Source of the DNA: Rubrivirga marina
Lineage (GTDB): Bacteria > Bacteroidota > Rhodothermia > Rhodothermales > Rubricoccaceae
Direction: 5' to 3'
Length of the DNA stretch: 64,000 bases
NCBI RefSeq assembly: GCF_002283365.1
Contig: NZ_MQWD01000001.1
Location: 1,373,154-1,437,153 of the forward strand
A program made the position numbers and the translations under genes. The notes beneath the pieces are model-generated. The model made no database searches, was not told where the DNA came from, and saw nothing but the letters and a program-made list of their open reading frames with translations. Below, piece after piece: positions 27,092-35,010 of this stretch (within the stretch, counting starts at the first letter, position 1; each line of letters begins with the position of its first letter).

Positions 27092-27109
27092 ATGGGCGGA
27101 TCGACCCAT
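27092..27109. promoter_or_regulatory. Palindrome ATGGG-N8-CCCAT, copy 4
   Basis: Between the LuxR paralog 4 stop and the propeller gene. On the minus strand the CCCAT arm is followed by GTGGCCGGA, similar to copy 1 (GCGGCCGGA), and after 22 bp by ACCTTG at 27069-27064. Confidence 0.72.
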
Positions 27110-27114
27110 TCCGC

Positions 27115-28227
27115 TTAGGCCATCTCGAACACGCGGCCGGCGACCGCCGAGCGCGTCGCCACGCCGAGCTTGCCGAGGACGTTCTCCGTGTGTCGCCGGG
27201 CCGTCGCCGGCGCGATGAACAGGCGGTCGGCGACCTGCGCGTTCGTCAGCCCTTCGGCGAGCAGGAGCGCGACCTCGGCCTCGCGCAACGTCAGGCCCGT
27301 CCGCTGGCGGACCTCTTCGGCCGTGGGCGGGACCCGCACGATCGAGGCGTCGACGGTCACGAGGACGGCCGGGTCTGGCCCGAACAGGCCCGGTGGGAGG
27401 GCCGTCGAGCGCACGACGTACTGGCCGCGGGCGGTCGTGACGGTGACCTCTGACGGCGGCACGGCCCCGCGGACGGCGCGGGCGAGAGCCCGGCTCGCGC
27501 GCCCGAGGCGGGCCACCTCGCGGTCGACCGTGGCGCCCTCGGGGTCGGCGGCGAGGAGAGCAGCCAGCGCCGCGTTCCGGTGGAGCGCGCGGCCGTCGGC
27601 GTCGAACGCCGCGAGCGGCTCCGAGACGGCGTCGAGTGCGGCCCGGTGCGCGCCGAGCCGCCCGAGCGCGTCGAGGCCCGCACGGAACGACGGCATCAGC
27701 ACCTGGAGCAGGCTGGCCGACCGCTCGCCGAACGGGAAGCCGCCGTACCGGCGGTGGAGCACCCACACCATCGCCTCGCCCACCGGCGTCTCCCCGATCA
27801 TCCCCACGAAGTCGTTGAACCGCTGGCCCTGGAGCACGTCCGTGATGATGGGCGCGTCGTTGGGGTCGAGCCCACGGTCCCGGACCATCGCGATGTTGAC
27901 GTCCCACGAGAACGTCTCCATGCGGGACTCGCGGCGCATCCGGTTCCACGCGTCGACGACGGGGTCGGAGAACCGGACGCCGTCCCACTGGATCTCCTGC
28001 GTGTAGTCGAGGACGCCGGTCGAGACCTCGGTCGCATCGTCGCTGAAGTAGGGGACGGCGGACGTCGGGAACTGGAGGACCACGCCGGTCCCGCCGACGA
28101 GGTCGCGGACGGCGCCGCCGGCCTCGGCCAGCCACGCCTCGGGCGAGGCCGCGGCGAGCGGGCTCATGAGCGCCCGGCTGGCGGTTTCGAGGCGGACGAG
28201 GTCGGCGGCGGTGAGCGTCGGACCCAT
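27115..28227 (-). CDS. LuxR-type HTH regulator, paralog 4
   Basis: A 370-residue one-component regulator. It starts 'MGPTLTAADLVRLETASRAL', has the shared linker 'LGRLGAHRAALDAVSEPLAAF' and the HTH ('RTGLTLREAEVALLLAEGLT', 'DRLFIAPATARRHTENVLGK'). Closest N-terminal relative in the window is paralog 1, which also starts with ATG and 'MG...LTxADL'. Longer in-frame upstream starts exist, but only ATG 28227 aligns with the paralogs. Confidence 0.82.
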   Translation of the reverse strand: MGPTLTAADLVRLETASRALMSPLAAASPEAWLAEAGGAVRDLVGGTGVVLQFPTSAVPYFSDDATEVSTGVLDYTQEIQWDGVRFSDPVVDAWNRMRRESRMETFSWDVNIAMVRDRGLDPNDAPIITDVLQGQRFNDFVGMIGETPVGEAMVWVLHRRYGGFPFGERSASLLQVLMPSFRAGLDALGRLGAHRAALDAVSEPLAAFDADGRALHRNAALAALLAADPEGATVDREVARLGRASRALARAVRGAVPPSEVTVTTARGQYVVRSTALPPGLFGPDPAVLVTVDASIVRVPPTAEEVRQRTGLTLREAEVALLLAEGLTNAQVADRLFIAPATARRHTENVLGKLGVATRSAVAGRVFEMA

Positions 28228-28488
28228 AGCGGCGTGTCGCGAGGACGCAGCAGCGAAGGTGGCGACGATACGGCGCAGCGAGACCGATTCCACCGCCCGG
28301 CACGTCGGCCGCGATTCTTCACGGGTCCCCTCATCGCCGCGCCCCTGCTCCGAGGCGCGGCGGCGGCCCCTCACCGCACGAGGCGGACTGGCCGGGCCGA
28401 CGGGTGGTCCCGGCGGCGAGGCGGACGAACCGAAGGGCGAACGTGGAGAGACCTCTCCATGGCGGGTCGAGGGGGGAGGGGGGCGCCG
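28228..28488. other. Intergenic region between S41-TraB gene and LuxR paralog 4
   Basis: 261 bp containing the presumed promoter of LuxR paralog 4. I see no ATGGG-N8-CCCAT site, no clear TAnnTTTG element and no well-supported gene. Confidence 0.4.
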
Positions 28489-30288
28489 CTATGGTCGGCG
28501 CAGGAGGCAGCGGAGGGCCGGCGCCTGCGCCGGCACGTGGTCGCGCCCGACGACGGCGAACACGCGCTCGCCGGGAACCGCCTCGGCGAGGGCGCGGGCC
28601 ATGTGGCGGTCGCGGAACGTGCTCGACGCCCGGTTGGCCTCGGCCATGAACTGGCCCCCGGTCTGGGTGTCGTCGGCGCCGGGGTCGAACCACGCGCCAG
28701 GGACGTCTCGCCAGTCGGCGGGGGAGCCGGGCACGTCGCTGAAGTGCCGGGCGTAGGCGGCCCGGAGGGCGTCGAGATCGGCGAGTGGAAGGCCGAGCGG
28801 GGCAGCCCGACGGAGCAACTCGGCGATGGGCTCGTCGAGCGCGGGGCCCGTCGTGTCCTTCCGGTCGCGAAGGCGGGCGGCCTCGCGGAGCACGAAGAAC
28901 AGCGCGGCCGGCTCGGCCCCGACGGCCGCGGCCACGGCGCCGAACTCGGGCCCGGGGGCGGGCTCCAGCCGTCGCACCTCGACGCCGTCGCGCGCCGCCA
29001 TCCACCGCACGAGCCCCGACTCACCCGTCTGGCGGATCGTCTCGTCGGCCGTCGCGGCGAGGGGGCGCTCGGGCCCCTCGTAGAACGCGACGGTCGGGCG
29101 GAACGCGGTCCACGCAGCTTCGATGGCGGCGACCTGCGGGTCTGCGGGGTCGTCGCTGTGCCGGGCGCCGACCATGTGGAGGACGCCCGCAGCGGTGCCG
29201 AGGTGGAGGGAGAAGGCGGAGTCGGGCGGTCGAGGCCCACCCGGAGCGGAGGGGGCGACGAACTCGAGGCACTCGGCCTCGGGCTGATCGCGGACCCAGG
29301 CGGCGGCGGTCTCGATCGCCTCGTCCGCCTCCGCTCCCGGGTCGTCCACAGCCACGACGTCAGGGAGTAGGCGGACGCCATAGGCGCGGCCGGTCCGGTC
29401 TGTCATCAGGTCGGTCGTGACGACGAGGACCGATCCGTCGGGGAGCGGGATCCCCTCGTTGGCTGAGGACACGCCGGCGGTGGCCGTGCCGAGCCGTCGG
29501 CTCCGCGGGCGGCCCTCGAACGCGAGAGCGACGGCCTCGGCCGAGGACCCCGTCGCGCTGTCGGCCAGCACGGCGACGGGCGCGAACGGGTCGGAGACCA
29601 GGTAGGCCCGCGACGTGCGGATCACCTCCGCCGTCGTGTCGGGCGTGACGGCGACCGCCGCCGAGCCCTCGATCCGCGTCCAGCTCCGGGCGCCGTCGGC
29701 GGCGACGCTCCCGCCCACGACGCCGTCGCCGAGGAGGGGCGCGAGCCCGGCCAGCATCGGCCAGACGTTCCCGCCGCCGTTCATCCGGACATCGACGATC
29801 CACCCAACCGGGCGGGCGGCGTCAACGCGGCGGATCGCGGCCACGAGGCTGTCCGCGTAGCGGACGGCGCCCTCGTCGCCGCCCATGAAGAACGGGACGC
29901 GAATGACCCCGACGGGGCCGCCTGAGCCCTCGACCACTCGGCCCTGGAGCCGACGGAGCCAGCCGGGCTCCGCGCTGGCGGCGTCGGCCGCGACCGCCTC
30001 GCTGTGCTCCGGCACGAGGAGGAAGCTGTGGCCGTCGCCGAGCGCCACCAGCGCCTGTCGGATCGCGCCGTGGACCTCGGCGGCGGACTAGGCGTCGGCG
30101 GTCTGCTCGTAGGCCCGTGCGCGGACGGCGGGCCAGTCCACGCGGGAGGCGTAGTAGCCGCGGGCCTCCATGGCGTCGAGCGCGGCGTCGAGCGTCGCCC
30201 GCCCGGGGGCGGCGGGCTGGGCAGACGCGGCGGTCCCGACGATCGCGGCGGCCAGCGAGAGGGTCCGAAGCAGGAGGCCGATCGGCAT
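28489..30288 (-). pseudogene. S41 peptidase fused to TraB/GumN-like domain, interrupted by an in-frame amber codon
   Basis: Read as one frame this is a 599-codon exported protein: signal peptide ('LLLRTLSLAAAIVGTAASAQ'), N-terminal S41 cap ('ARGYYASRVDWPAVRARAYE'), S41 core ('GWIVDVRMNGGGNVWPML', nucleophile Ser in 'ADSATGSSAEAVALAF'), then a TraB/ChaN-like domain ('LHMVGARHSDDPADPQ', 'PTVAFYEGPERPL', ending 'RHMARALAEAVPGERVFAVV'). A TAG at 30090-30088 (codon 67) interrupts it; the frame is the same on both sides and 'SAAEVHGAIRQALVALGDGH' continues the S41 cap. Restart at GTG 30048 would lose the signal peptide. A nonsense mutation, a sequencing error or readthrough are all possible. Confidence 0.75.
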
Positions 30289-30590
30289 CGCGGAAAGGGT
30301 CAGGACAGCGCGGGCGCGACGACCCGGGGCCCCGGCGGTCGCGGCAACCGGAGGGCGAGGCGGATCCGGCTCGCGCCCGGCGCGGTGGGTCGGACGGTCC
30401 GGCCGCGCCGGCGGCGAGCGGTCACGCCGCCGGGCGGGCGGGCCGGGCGGTGGTTGTAGAGAGCGAAGTAGGCGCGCATGGCGAGGGGGCGGTCGATCGG
30501 TCGGGTTCTCGCCCTGCCGAGGCAGGGCACGGGCGTTCAGAGCGGTCGCCGCCAGCCGTTCGCTGGCGGCGACCGAGGCGGAGGGGGCCG
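30289..30590. other. 302-bp intergenic region with two hairpins
   Basis: Holds the presumed promoter of the S41-TraB gene at its left end (minus-strand direction) and two hairpins at 30511-30528 and 30544-30574. A 59-codon reading frame (ATG at 30479, ending at 30300) exists but is Arg/Pro-rich without recognisable features, so I do not call it a gene. Confidence 0.45.
30544..30574 (-). terminator. Strong hairpin after the 30591 lipoprotein gene
   Basis: A perfect 13-bp stem (30544-30556 with 30562-30574) and a 5-nt loop, 16 bp past the lipoprotein stop codon. A second, shorter hairpin at 30511-30528 follows. No T-run. Confidence 0.6.
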
Positions 30591-31112
30591 TTACCGGCCG
30601 ACCCGCGCCTCGGAGGGCATGACGACGGTGCCGGACTTGGCGTCGAACGAGCCGCGCAGGCGGACCGTCTCGTCCTCGTCGGCGATGTTCACGGCGGTGA
30701 CGTCGAACGTGCCCACGACGCGGGCGGCGTCGGCGCGGGTGACTGTGATCGTGCCCGTCTCCGAGAAGTACATGTCGCCGGTGCCGTCGGTCTCGCCGAG
30801 GAGGAGCATGGCGCCGGCCGTCTCGCCGGCGATCGTGTAGGTCTTGGCCGTCACGCGGCCGTCCATCAGGAGGAAGGCGACGTCGTCCTCGTCCTCGTCG
30901 ATGAGGGCGATGGCCGAGGTGGTCTCGCCGTCCTCGGAGTCGATGGCGAAGACAGCCTGGCCGCCGAGGGAGGCCTGGGCGGCCCCGGTGACCTGGGCCT
31001 GGAAGCTGCCGAGGTCGCCCTCATCGTCGGACGAGTCGCAGGCGGTGAGGGAGGTCGCGGCGAGCGCGGTGAGGAGGAGGGCCCGGAGGCGGAGCGAAAA
31101 ACGGGGGGTCAT
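30591..31112 (-). CDS. Lipoprotein with DUF6252-like beta domain
   Basis: A 173-residue lipoprotein; lipobox in 'ALAATSLTACDSSDDEGD' followed by an acidic spacer. The mature part is a beta-rich domain ('SFQAQVTGAAQASLGGQAVF', 'DMYFSETGTITVTRADAARV', 'VRLRGSFDAKSGTVVM') of a kind common in Bacteroidota lipoproteins; the DUF6252-like label is tentative. Single-gene unit with palindrome copy 5 upstream and a strong hairpin downstream. Confidence 0.75.
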   Translation of the reverse strand: MTPRFSLRLRALLLTALAATSLTACDSSDDEGDLGSFQAQVTGAAQASLGGQAVFAIDSEDGETTSAIALIDEDEDDVAFLLMDGRVTAKTYTIAGETAGAMLLLGETDGTGDMYFSETGTITVTRADAARVVGTFDVTAVNIADEDETVRLRGSFDAKSGTVVMPSEARVGR

Positions 31113-31211
31113 GGCAGTGCGGGCACGCGCCCGCGAATGGCGGAAAGCCGGTGGTTGGAAGGCACCTCGCGCGGAGGCTCTGCCAGATTCCCGCTTTCCG
31201 CCACCAGCGCC

Positions 31212-31229
31212 ATGGGTCGTTCAGCCCAT
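31212..31229. promoter_or_regulatory. Palindrome ATGGG-N8-CCCAT, copy 5
   Basis: Upstream of the lipoprotein gene at 30591-31112. On the minus strand, CCCAT is followed after 22 bp by AATCTG (the weakest match to ACGTTG), 72 bp before the ATG. Confidence 0.68.
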
Positions 31230-31416
31230 TTGGACCTCCCGCCCACGGAGTCCAGAGAAGCCGGTAGGTCGAGCGGAACGCCCCCTCAGCGGGTCGACCT
31301 CGCGCAGGCGGGAAGGGCAGGCCGCGCCCGCATCGCTCCGGCGCTGCACGGTTCGGTGGCGTCGGCGTCTTCCGGTTTCCCGCTTGTCGGACCACGCGCG
31401 ACCGTCGCCGAGTCCG

Positions 31417-31438
31417 CCCGCCTCGGCCCCGAGGCGGG
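31417..31438 (-). terminator. Hairpin after the secreted GH5 gene
   Basis: A 9-bp stem CCCGCCTCG/CGAGGCGGG with a 4-nt loop, 5 bp past the GH5 stop codon. The same stem is reused at 32458-32479. Confidence 0.6.
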
Positions 31439-31443
31439 GGCGG

Positions 31444-32436
31444 TCAGTCGTTCAGCCGGCGCATGGCGTCGCGGAAGAAGGCGCCCTGGACCGTCGGCTC
31501 GAAGTCCCAGCTCTGGATCATCTGCGGCGACCACTGCGGGTCGAAGACCCACGGTGCCCACGAGATGCCGCGCGCCTCGAAAAAGGCGACGATGGCCTCG
31601 CCGTACGTCTCGTCGGAGATGACCGGGATGTGCGCGCCCGGCCCGTCGGCGCTCATGAAGCCGAGCTCCGTCGCGAAGAGCGGGTACGTGTCGGCCACGA
31701 AGCCCCACGTCTCCTCCCACTTCGGCTCCCACGGCCGCTCGCGCTTCTGCGGGTACGGGTGCGTGACGTAGGCGATGCCCTCCGCCCGGACCGGGTCCTC
31801 GCGAACGCCCGAGAGGTCGTAGGACCAGTCGAGCCCGCCGACGAGCGGGATCGTGCCGGGGTCGCTGGCGCGGACGATGTCGATGAGGTCCTCCATCAGC
31901 TCGCGGTGCTCGTGCCACGAGAGCCGGCCGAGCGTGCCGTTGTAGCTCGTCGGCTCGTTGAACAGCTCGTAGAAGGCGACCGTCGGGTTCCCGGCGTAGC
32001 GCTGCGAGACCGTCCGCCAGAACCGGGCCGTCTCGCCCTTCGACGTCTCGTACATCGGGTGCTGGAACACCTCCGTCCGGAGGTTGCCGATCGAGTGCCA
32101 GTCGATCACGACGTAGAGCCCGGCGGCCCCGGCCCACTCGACCGCCTGGTCCAGCAACTCGAGGTAGCCCTCCTCGCCGCGCGCCCGCCACGCCCGCGGG
32201 TGGACCGGCAGGCGGACCACGTTGGCGCCCCAGTCGGCGACCTCCTCGAAGAGCGCCGGGCCCCACTGGCCGTCGCGCTCGACCTTGTCGGGGTCGGCGA
32301 TCGAGACGCCGCGGAAGACGACGGTCTCGCCGGCCTCGTTCACGAACCGGTTGCCCTCGACGTGGACGGCGGGGAGCTGTGCCGCGGCCGGCAGGGCGGC
32401 GACGATCGTGGCGAGCAGGAGGAGGTGTCGAGTCAT
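31444..32436 (-). CDS. Secreted GH5 endo-beta-glycanase
   Basis: A 330-residue GH5 (clan A, TIM barrel) enzyme with signal peptide ('HLLLLATIVAALPAAAQ'). The acid/base E161 lies in 'AFYELFNEPTSYNG' and the nucleophile E257 in 'YPLFATELGFMS'; 'VVIDWHSIGN' and 'YVTHPYPQ' carry the conserved barrel His residues. Cellulase or beta-mannanase activity is expected; the locus favours (gluco)mannan. No T9SS tail, so probably periplasmic or otherwise released. Follows the GH9 gene on the same strand by 47 bp, separated by a hairpin. Confidence 0.9.
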   Translation of the reverse strand: MTRHLLLLATIVAALPAAAQLPAVHVEGNRFVNEAGETVVFRGVSIADPDKVERDGQWGPALFEEVADWGANVVRLPVHPRAWRARGEEGYLELLDQAVEWAGAAGLYVVIDWHSIGNLRTEVFQHPMYETSKGETARFWRTVSQRYAGNPTVAFYELFNEPTSYNGTLGRLSWHEHRELMEDLIDIVRASDPGTIPLVGGLDWSYDLSGVREDPVRAEGIAYVTHPYPQKRERPWEPKWEETWGFVADTYPLFATELGFMSADGPGAHIPVISDETYGEAIVAFFEARGISWAPWVFDPQWSPQMIQSWDFEPTVQGAFFRDAMRRLND

Positions 32437-32457
32437 GGCGGGGGAGGAGGGAGTCGG

Positions 32458-32479
32458 CCCGCCTCGGGGCCGAGGCGGG
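32458..32479 (-). terminator. Hairpin between GH9 and GH5 genes
   Basis: A 9-bp stem CCCGCCTCG/CGAGGCGGG with a 4-nt loop, 4 bp past the GH9 stop. The stem is identical to that after the GH5 gene; it may set relative mRNA levels of the two genes. Confidence 0.55.
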
Positions 32480-32483
32480 GGAG

Positions 32484-34940
32484 TCAGTCGTTGAGGACCT
32501 GGTCGGCGGCGAGGGCGAGGAGCATGAAGTGCGTGGCCCCGCCGCCCATCACGTACTCGGCCTGCTGCCAGAGGTACGGGTAGTCCTTGAGCTCCGGGAA
32601 GTCGGGCCGGATGAGCGCCGTGCCGGAGGCCACGCCGCCCGGGATGTAAGCGTAGTCGGCCCGGTTGAGGCCGTAGCCGCGCTCCACCGACGTCGCGCCG
32701 ACGCCGCTCGCGAACGACGCCGTGTTGCTCCCGGGGTGGACGCCCAAGATGAAGTTGAGCGCGTTCAGCAGGTACTCCGACGACACGCTCTCGGGGAACG
32801 CGCGGTGCAGGAAGTACTGCTGCACGCCGAACGCCTGGATGCCCCAGCCCGCGCCCCAGATGTAGGGCTCGTACGGGACGCCGTAGGGCGGCGCCGGCTG
32901 CGCCTCGACGGTCCCGGCCTGCGCCCCGGCCACGGCCTCGCGCACGGCCGCTTCGAAGCCCGCGTCGCCGACGGCGTCGAGCGTGCGGCCGAGCGCCCAG
33001 CCCGTCCGGCCGATGGCCTCGACGATCTCGGCCTCGTGGTCGAGGAGCCACTGGCGGTACGTGTCGTCGCCGGTCGTGAGGAGGAGCTCGACGGCGGCGG
33101 CGGTCTGCTCGGCGAGCGCGTCGCCGTGGTCCATCGCCCAGAGGGTCACGGCGGCCGCCTCCGCCTCGGCGGCGAGGTCGGGGGTGTGGGCGCGGAGGAC
33201 GCGCCCGGCGATGGCGAGGGCGGCGATGCCCTTGAACTCATGGCCCGCGTGCTCCTCCGTAAAGACCCAGCGGTCGTCCGGCGGAAGGCCGCTGTCCGGT
33301 TCGAAGTCGACGTTGTCCGTGCTCCCGGCGAAGTCGCCGATCATCCGGTACTGCTCCAGCGTCGGGACGATGACGCCGCGGTAGAGCCGGCCCAGCGACC
33401 GGTAGCCGCCGACGATGTTGAGGGTCCCGTGCTCGACCTGCTGCAACAGATCCGGCACGCCGTCGGGCCGGTGGATCCTGGCGAGCCGCGCGCTCTGGTC
33501 GATCTGGGTGTTGTCGTAGTCGCGGAGCGCGTCGAACGCCTCGTAGGACGCCGCGAGGACCCAGACCTCGTCGGCCTGCGACTCGATGCGGAGGTCGTCG
33601 TCGCCCGCGTCGTGCCAGCCGCCGACGTCGAGGTTCGGGACGCGCTGGCCGGGCTCGACGTCCGTCAGCAGGTCCGGACCCTGGACGTAGCCGTCGAAGT
33701 GGTTCGTGTCGGCCGGCGCCATGCGGGCGTCGTCGAGGTGGCAGACGCCGTGCCAGAGGCGATAGGGGTCCTCGACGCGCATGTGGCACATCTGGACCGG
33801 CAGGAAGTAGTCGACCGTCGGCTGCCAGACGTCGCGGGCGTAGACGTCGCGCGCGATCTCGAAGGCGTGCGAGCGCCGGCCGCGGTACTCGACGGCGTAG
33901 AGGCCCGGCACCGTCACATCGGAAAAATCGAACAGGCGGTACTGGTAGCGGAGGAAGTCGCCGCCCCACGCCTCGGGCACAGCCTCCCGCACGACCTCGG
34001 TGGCGTCGGCGCCGAGGCGGAGGAGGCGGGCCGGCGTCCGCTCGGCGTCGCGCCGGTCGTGCTCGATGACGACGACCTTCCGCTGCGCCGGGTGGTACCC
34101 GACCTGCGACACCTGGACGACGGGTTCGTACACCCAGCCCTCGACCGCGTGTGGGCGGATCGTCCACTCGATGGCGCCCGTGGTCGCGCCGGCCGGGACC
34201 GTCTCGCGGACGACGAACCAGCCGTTGTTGTGCTGGTTGCGACCGTCGAGGAGCACCAGCTCGCCCGTCGCGCTCTCGATCTGCAGGCGGAGCGTCTCGC
34301 TCTCGGGCGCGACCGTCAGGCGCCGGCCGGTCGCGAACGGGACGGCCTGCGCCACGCCCTCGGCGTCGACGCGCATGGGCCCGTTGGGCTGGCGGGGGAA
34401 CTGGCCGCGCGCGTCGCCGAGCAGCCACCCCTTCCCGAACAGATCGACGGGGTACAACTCCAGGTTGAACCCGACCTCGCCGACGTACTCGGCCGGGAGC
34501 GCCTCGTCGAGGTCGACCGTCACCACGACGGCGTCGCCCTCGGCGCGGGCGCGGACGGCGTAGCTCATCTCGAGGTCCGGGTACAGGATCGGGTTGAAGC
34601 CCGTCCGGTTTTTGCCGGGGTCCGGGTACGAGAGGCGCGTGACGATCTCGCCGTCGACCACCTCGCGGGCGTCCTGCTTGGGGACGGGGTCCCACTGGCC
34701 CGGCGTCGCGTTGAGGCGGAGGTCGCCGTTGGCGGCGAGCCGGATCCCGTGCTGGACGACGGTGACGCCGCCCTGGTGACCGTCCGGGTAGAAGTCCTGG
34801 AAGGCCATGACGCTCACGCCCTCGCGCTGGAAGTACCCGGCGTCGGTCAGCGCGAACGTGCGCTGGGCAGAGGCCGGCGCTGCCCAGAGGCCGACCGAGG
34901 CGGCCAGGGTGGCGAGGGAGGTCAGGAATCGGCGGGGCAC
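32484..34940 (-). CDS. Secreted GH9 endoglucanase with N-terminal Ig-like domain
   Basis: An 818-residue GH9 enzyme. Signal peptide 'RFLTSLATLAASVGLWAAPA'; an N-terminal beta-rich region and a CelD_N-type Ig-like domain ('VQVSQVGYHPAQRKVVVIEH'); a GH9 (alpha/alpha)6 barrel with catalytic Asp residues in 'DVGGWHDAGDDDLRI' and a C-terminal 'YGLNRADYAYIPGG' to 'AEYVMGGGATHFML' region that supplies the catalytic Glu. Acts on beta-1,4-glucan, cellulose or glucomannan. I choose GTG 34940 rather than 34991: it opens directly onto the signal peptide, and the LacI-type operator at 34953-34966 would otherwise be inside the gene. Divergent from the GH5 at 35011. Confidence 0.88.
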   Translation of the reverse strand: MPRRFLTSLATLAASVGLWAAPASAQRTFALTDAGYFQREGVSVMAFQDFYPDGHQGGVTVVQHGIRLAANGDLRLNATPGQWDPVPKQDAREVVDGEIVTRLSYPDPGKNRTGFNPILYPDLEMSYAVRARAEGDAVVVTVDLDEALPAEYVGEVGFNLELYPVDLFGKGWLLGDARGQFPRQPNGPMRVDAEGVAQAVPFATGRRLTVAPESETLRLQIESATGELVLLDGRNQHNNGWFVVRETVPAGATTGAIEWTIRPHAVEGWVYEPVVQVSQVGYHPAQRKVVVIEHDRRDAERTPARLLRLGADATEVVREAVPEAWGGDFLRYQYRLFDFSDVTVPGLYAVEYRGRRSHAFEIARDVYARDVWQPTVDYFLPVQMCHMRVEDPYRLWHGVCHLDDARMAPADTNHFDGYVQGPDLLTDVEPGQRVPNLDVGGWHDAGDDDLRIESQADEVWVLAASYEAFDALRDYDNTQIDQSARLARIHRPDGVPDLLQQVEHGTLNIVGGYRSLGRLYRGVIVPTLEQYRMIGDFAGSTDNVDFEPDSGLPPDDRWVFTEEHAGHEFKGIAALAIAGRVLRAHTPDLAAEAEAAAVTLWAMDHGDALAEQTAAAVELLLTTGDDTYRQWLLDHEAEIVEAIGRTGWALGRTLDAVGDAGFEAAVREAVAGAQAGTVEAQPAPPYGVPYEPYIWGAGWGIQAFGVQQYFLHRAFPESVSSEYLLNALNFILGVHPGSNTASFASGVGATSVERGYGLNRADYAYIPGGVASGTALIRPDFPELKDYPYLWQQAEYVMGGGATHFMLLALAADQVLND

Positions 34941-35010
34941 GGCAGTTCGGGTTGGAAGCGCTTGCGGCTGAAGGTATTCTCTTTCGTCCACTCAATTGAC
35001 GAAACCGCTC
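34941..35010. promoter_or_regulatory. Divergent control region of GH9 and GH5-GH26 units
   Basis: Seventy bp hold a LacI-type operator TGGAAGCGCTTGCG (34953-34966), a minus-strand TAnnTTTG-like element TACCTTCA (34976-34969) just upstream of it, and a perfect 7-bp inverted repeat TTTCGTC-N9-GACGAAA (34982-35004). The operator would sit close to the start of GH9 transcription, as expected for a repressor site. The second inverted repeat may belong to another regulator serving the plus-strand unit. Confidence 0.65.

Noticed and set aside
30300-30479. 59-codon frame starting 'MRAYFALYNHRP'
   Set aside because: The first ten residues look gene-like, but the rest is Arg/Pro-rich without features, and strong hairpins surround it; not enough to call a gene.
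34953-34966. Calling the AAGCGCTT sites CcpA catabolite-response elements
   Set aside because: The pattern fits, but CcpA/HPr-Ser-P control belongs to Firmicutes. A LacI/GalR-family regulator in general is the most that can be said.
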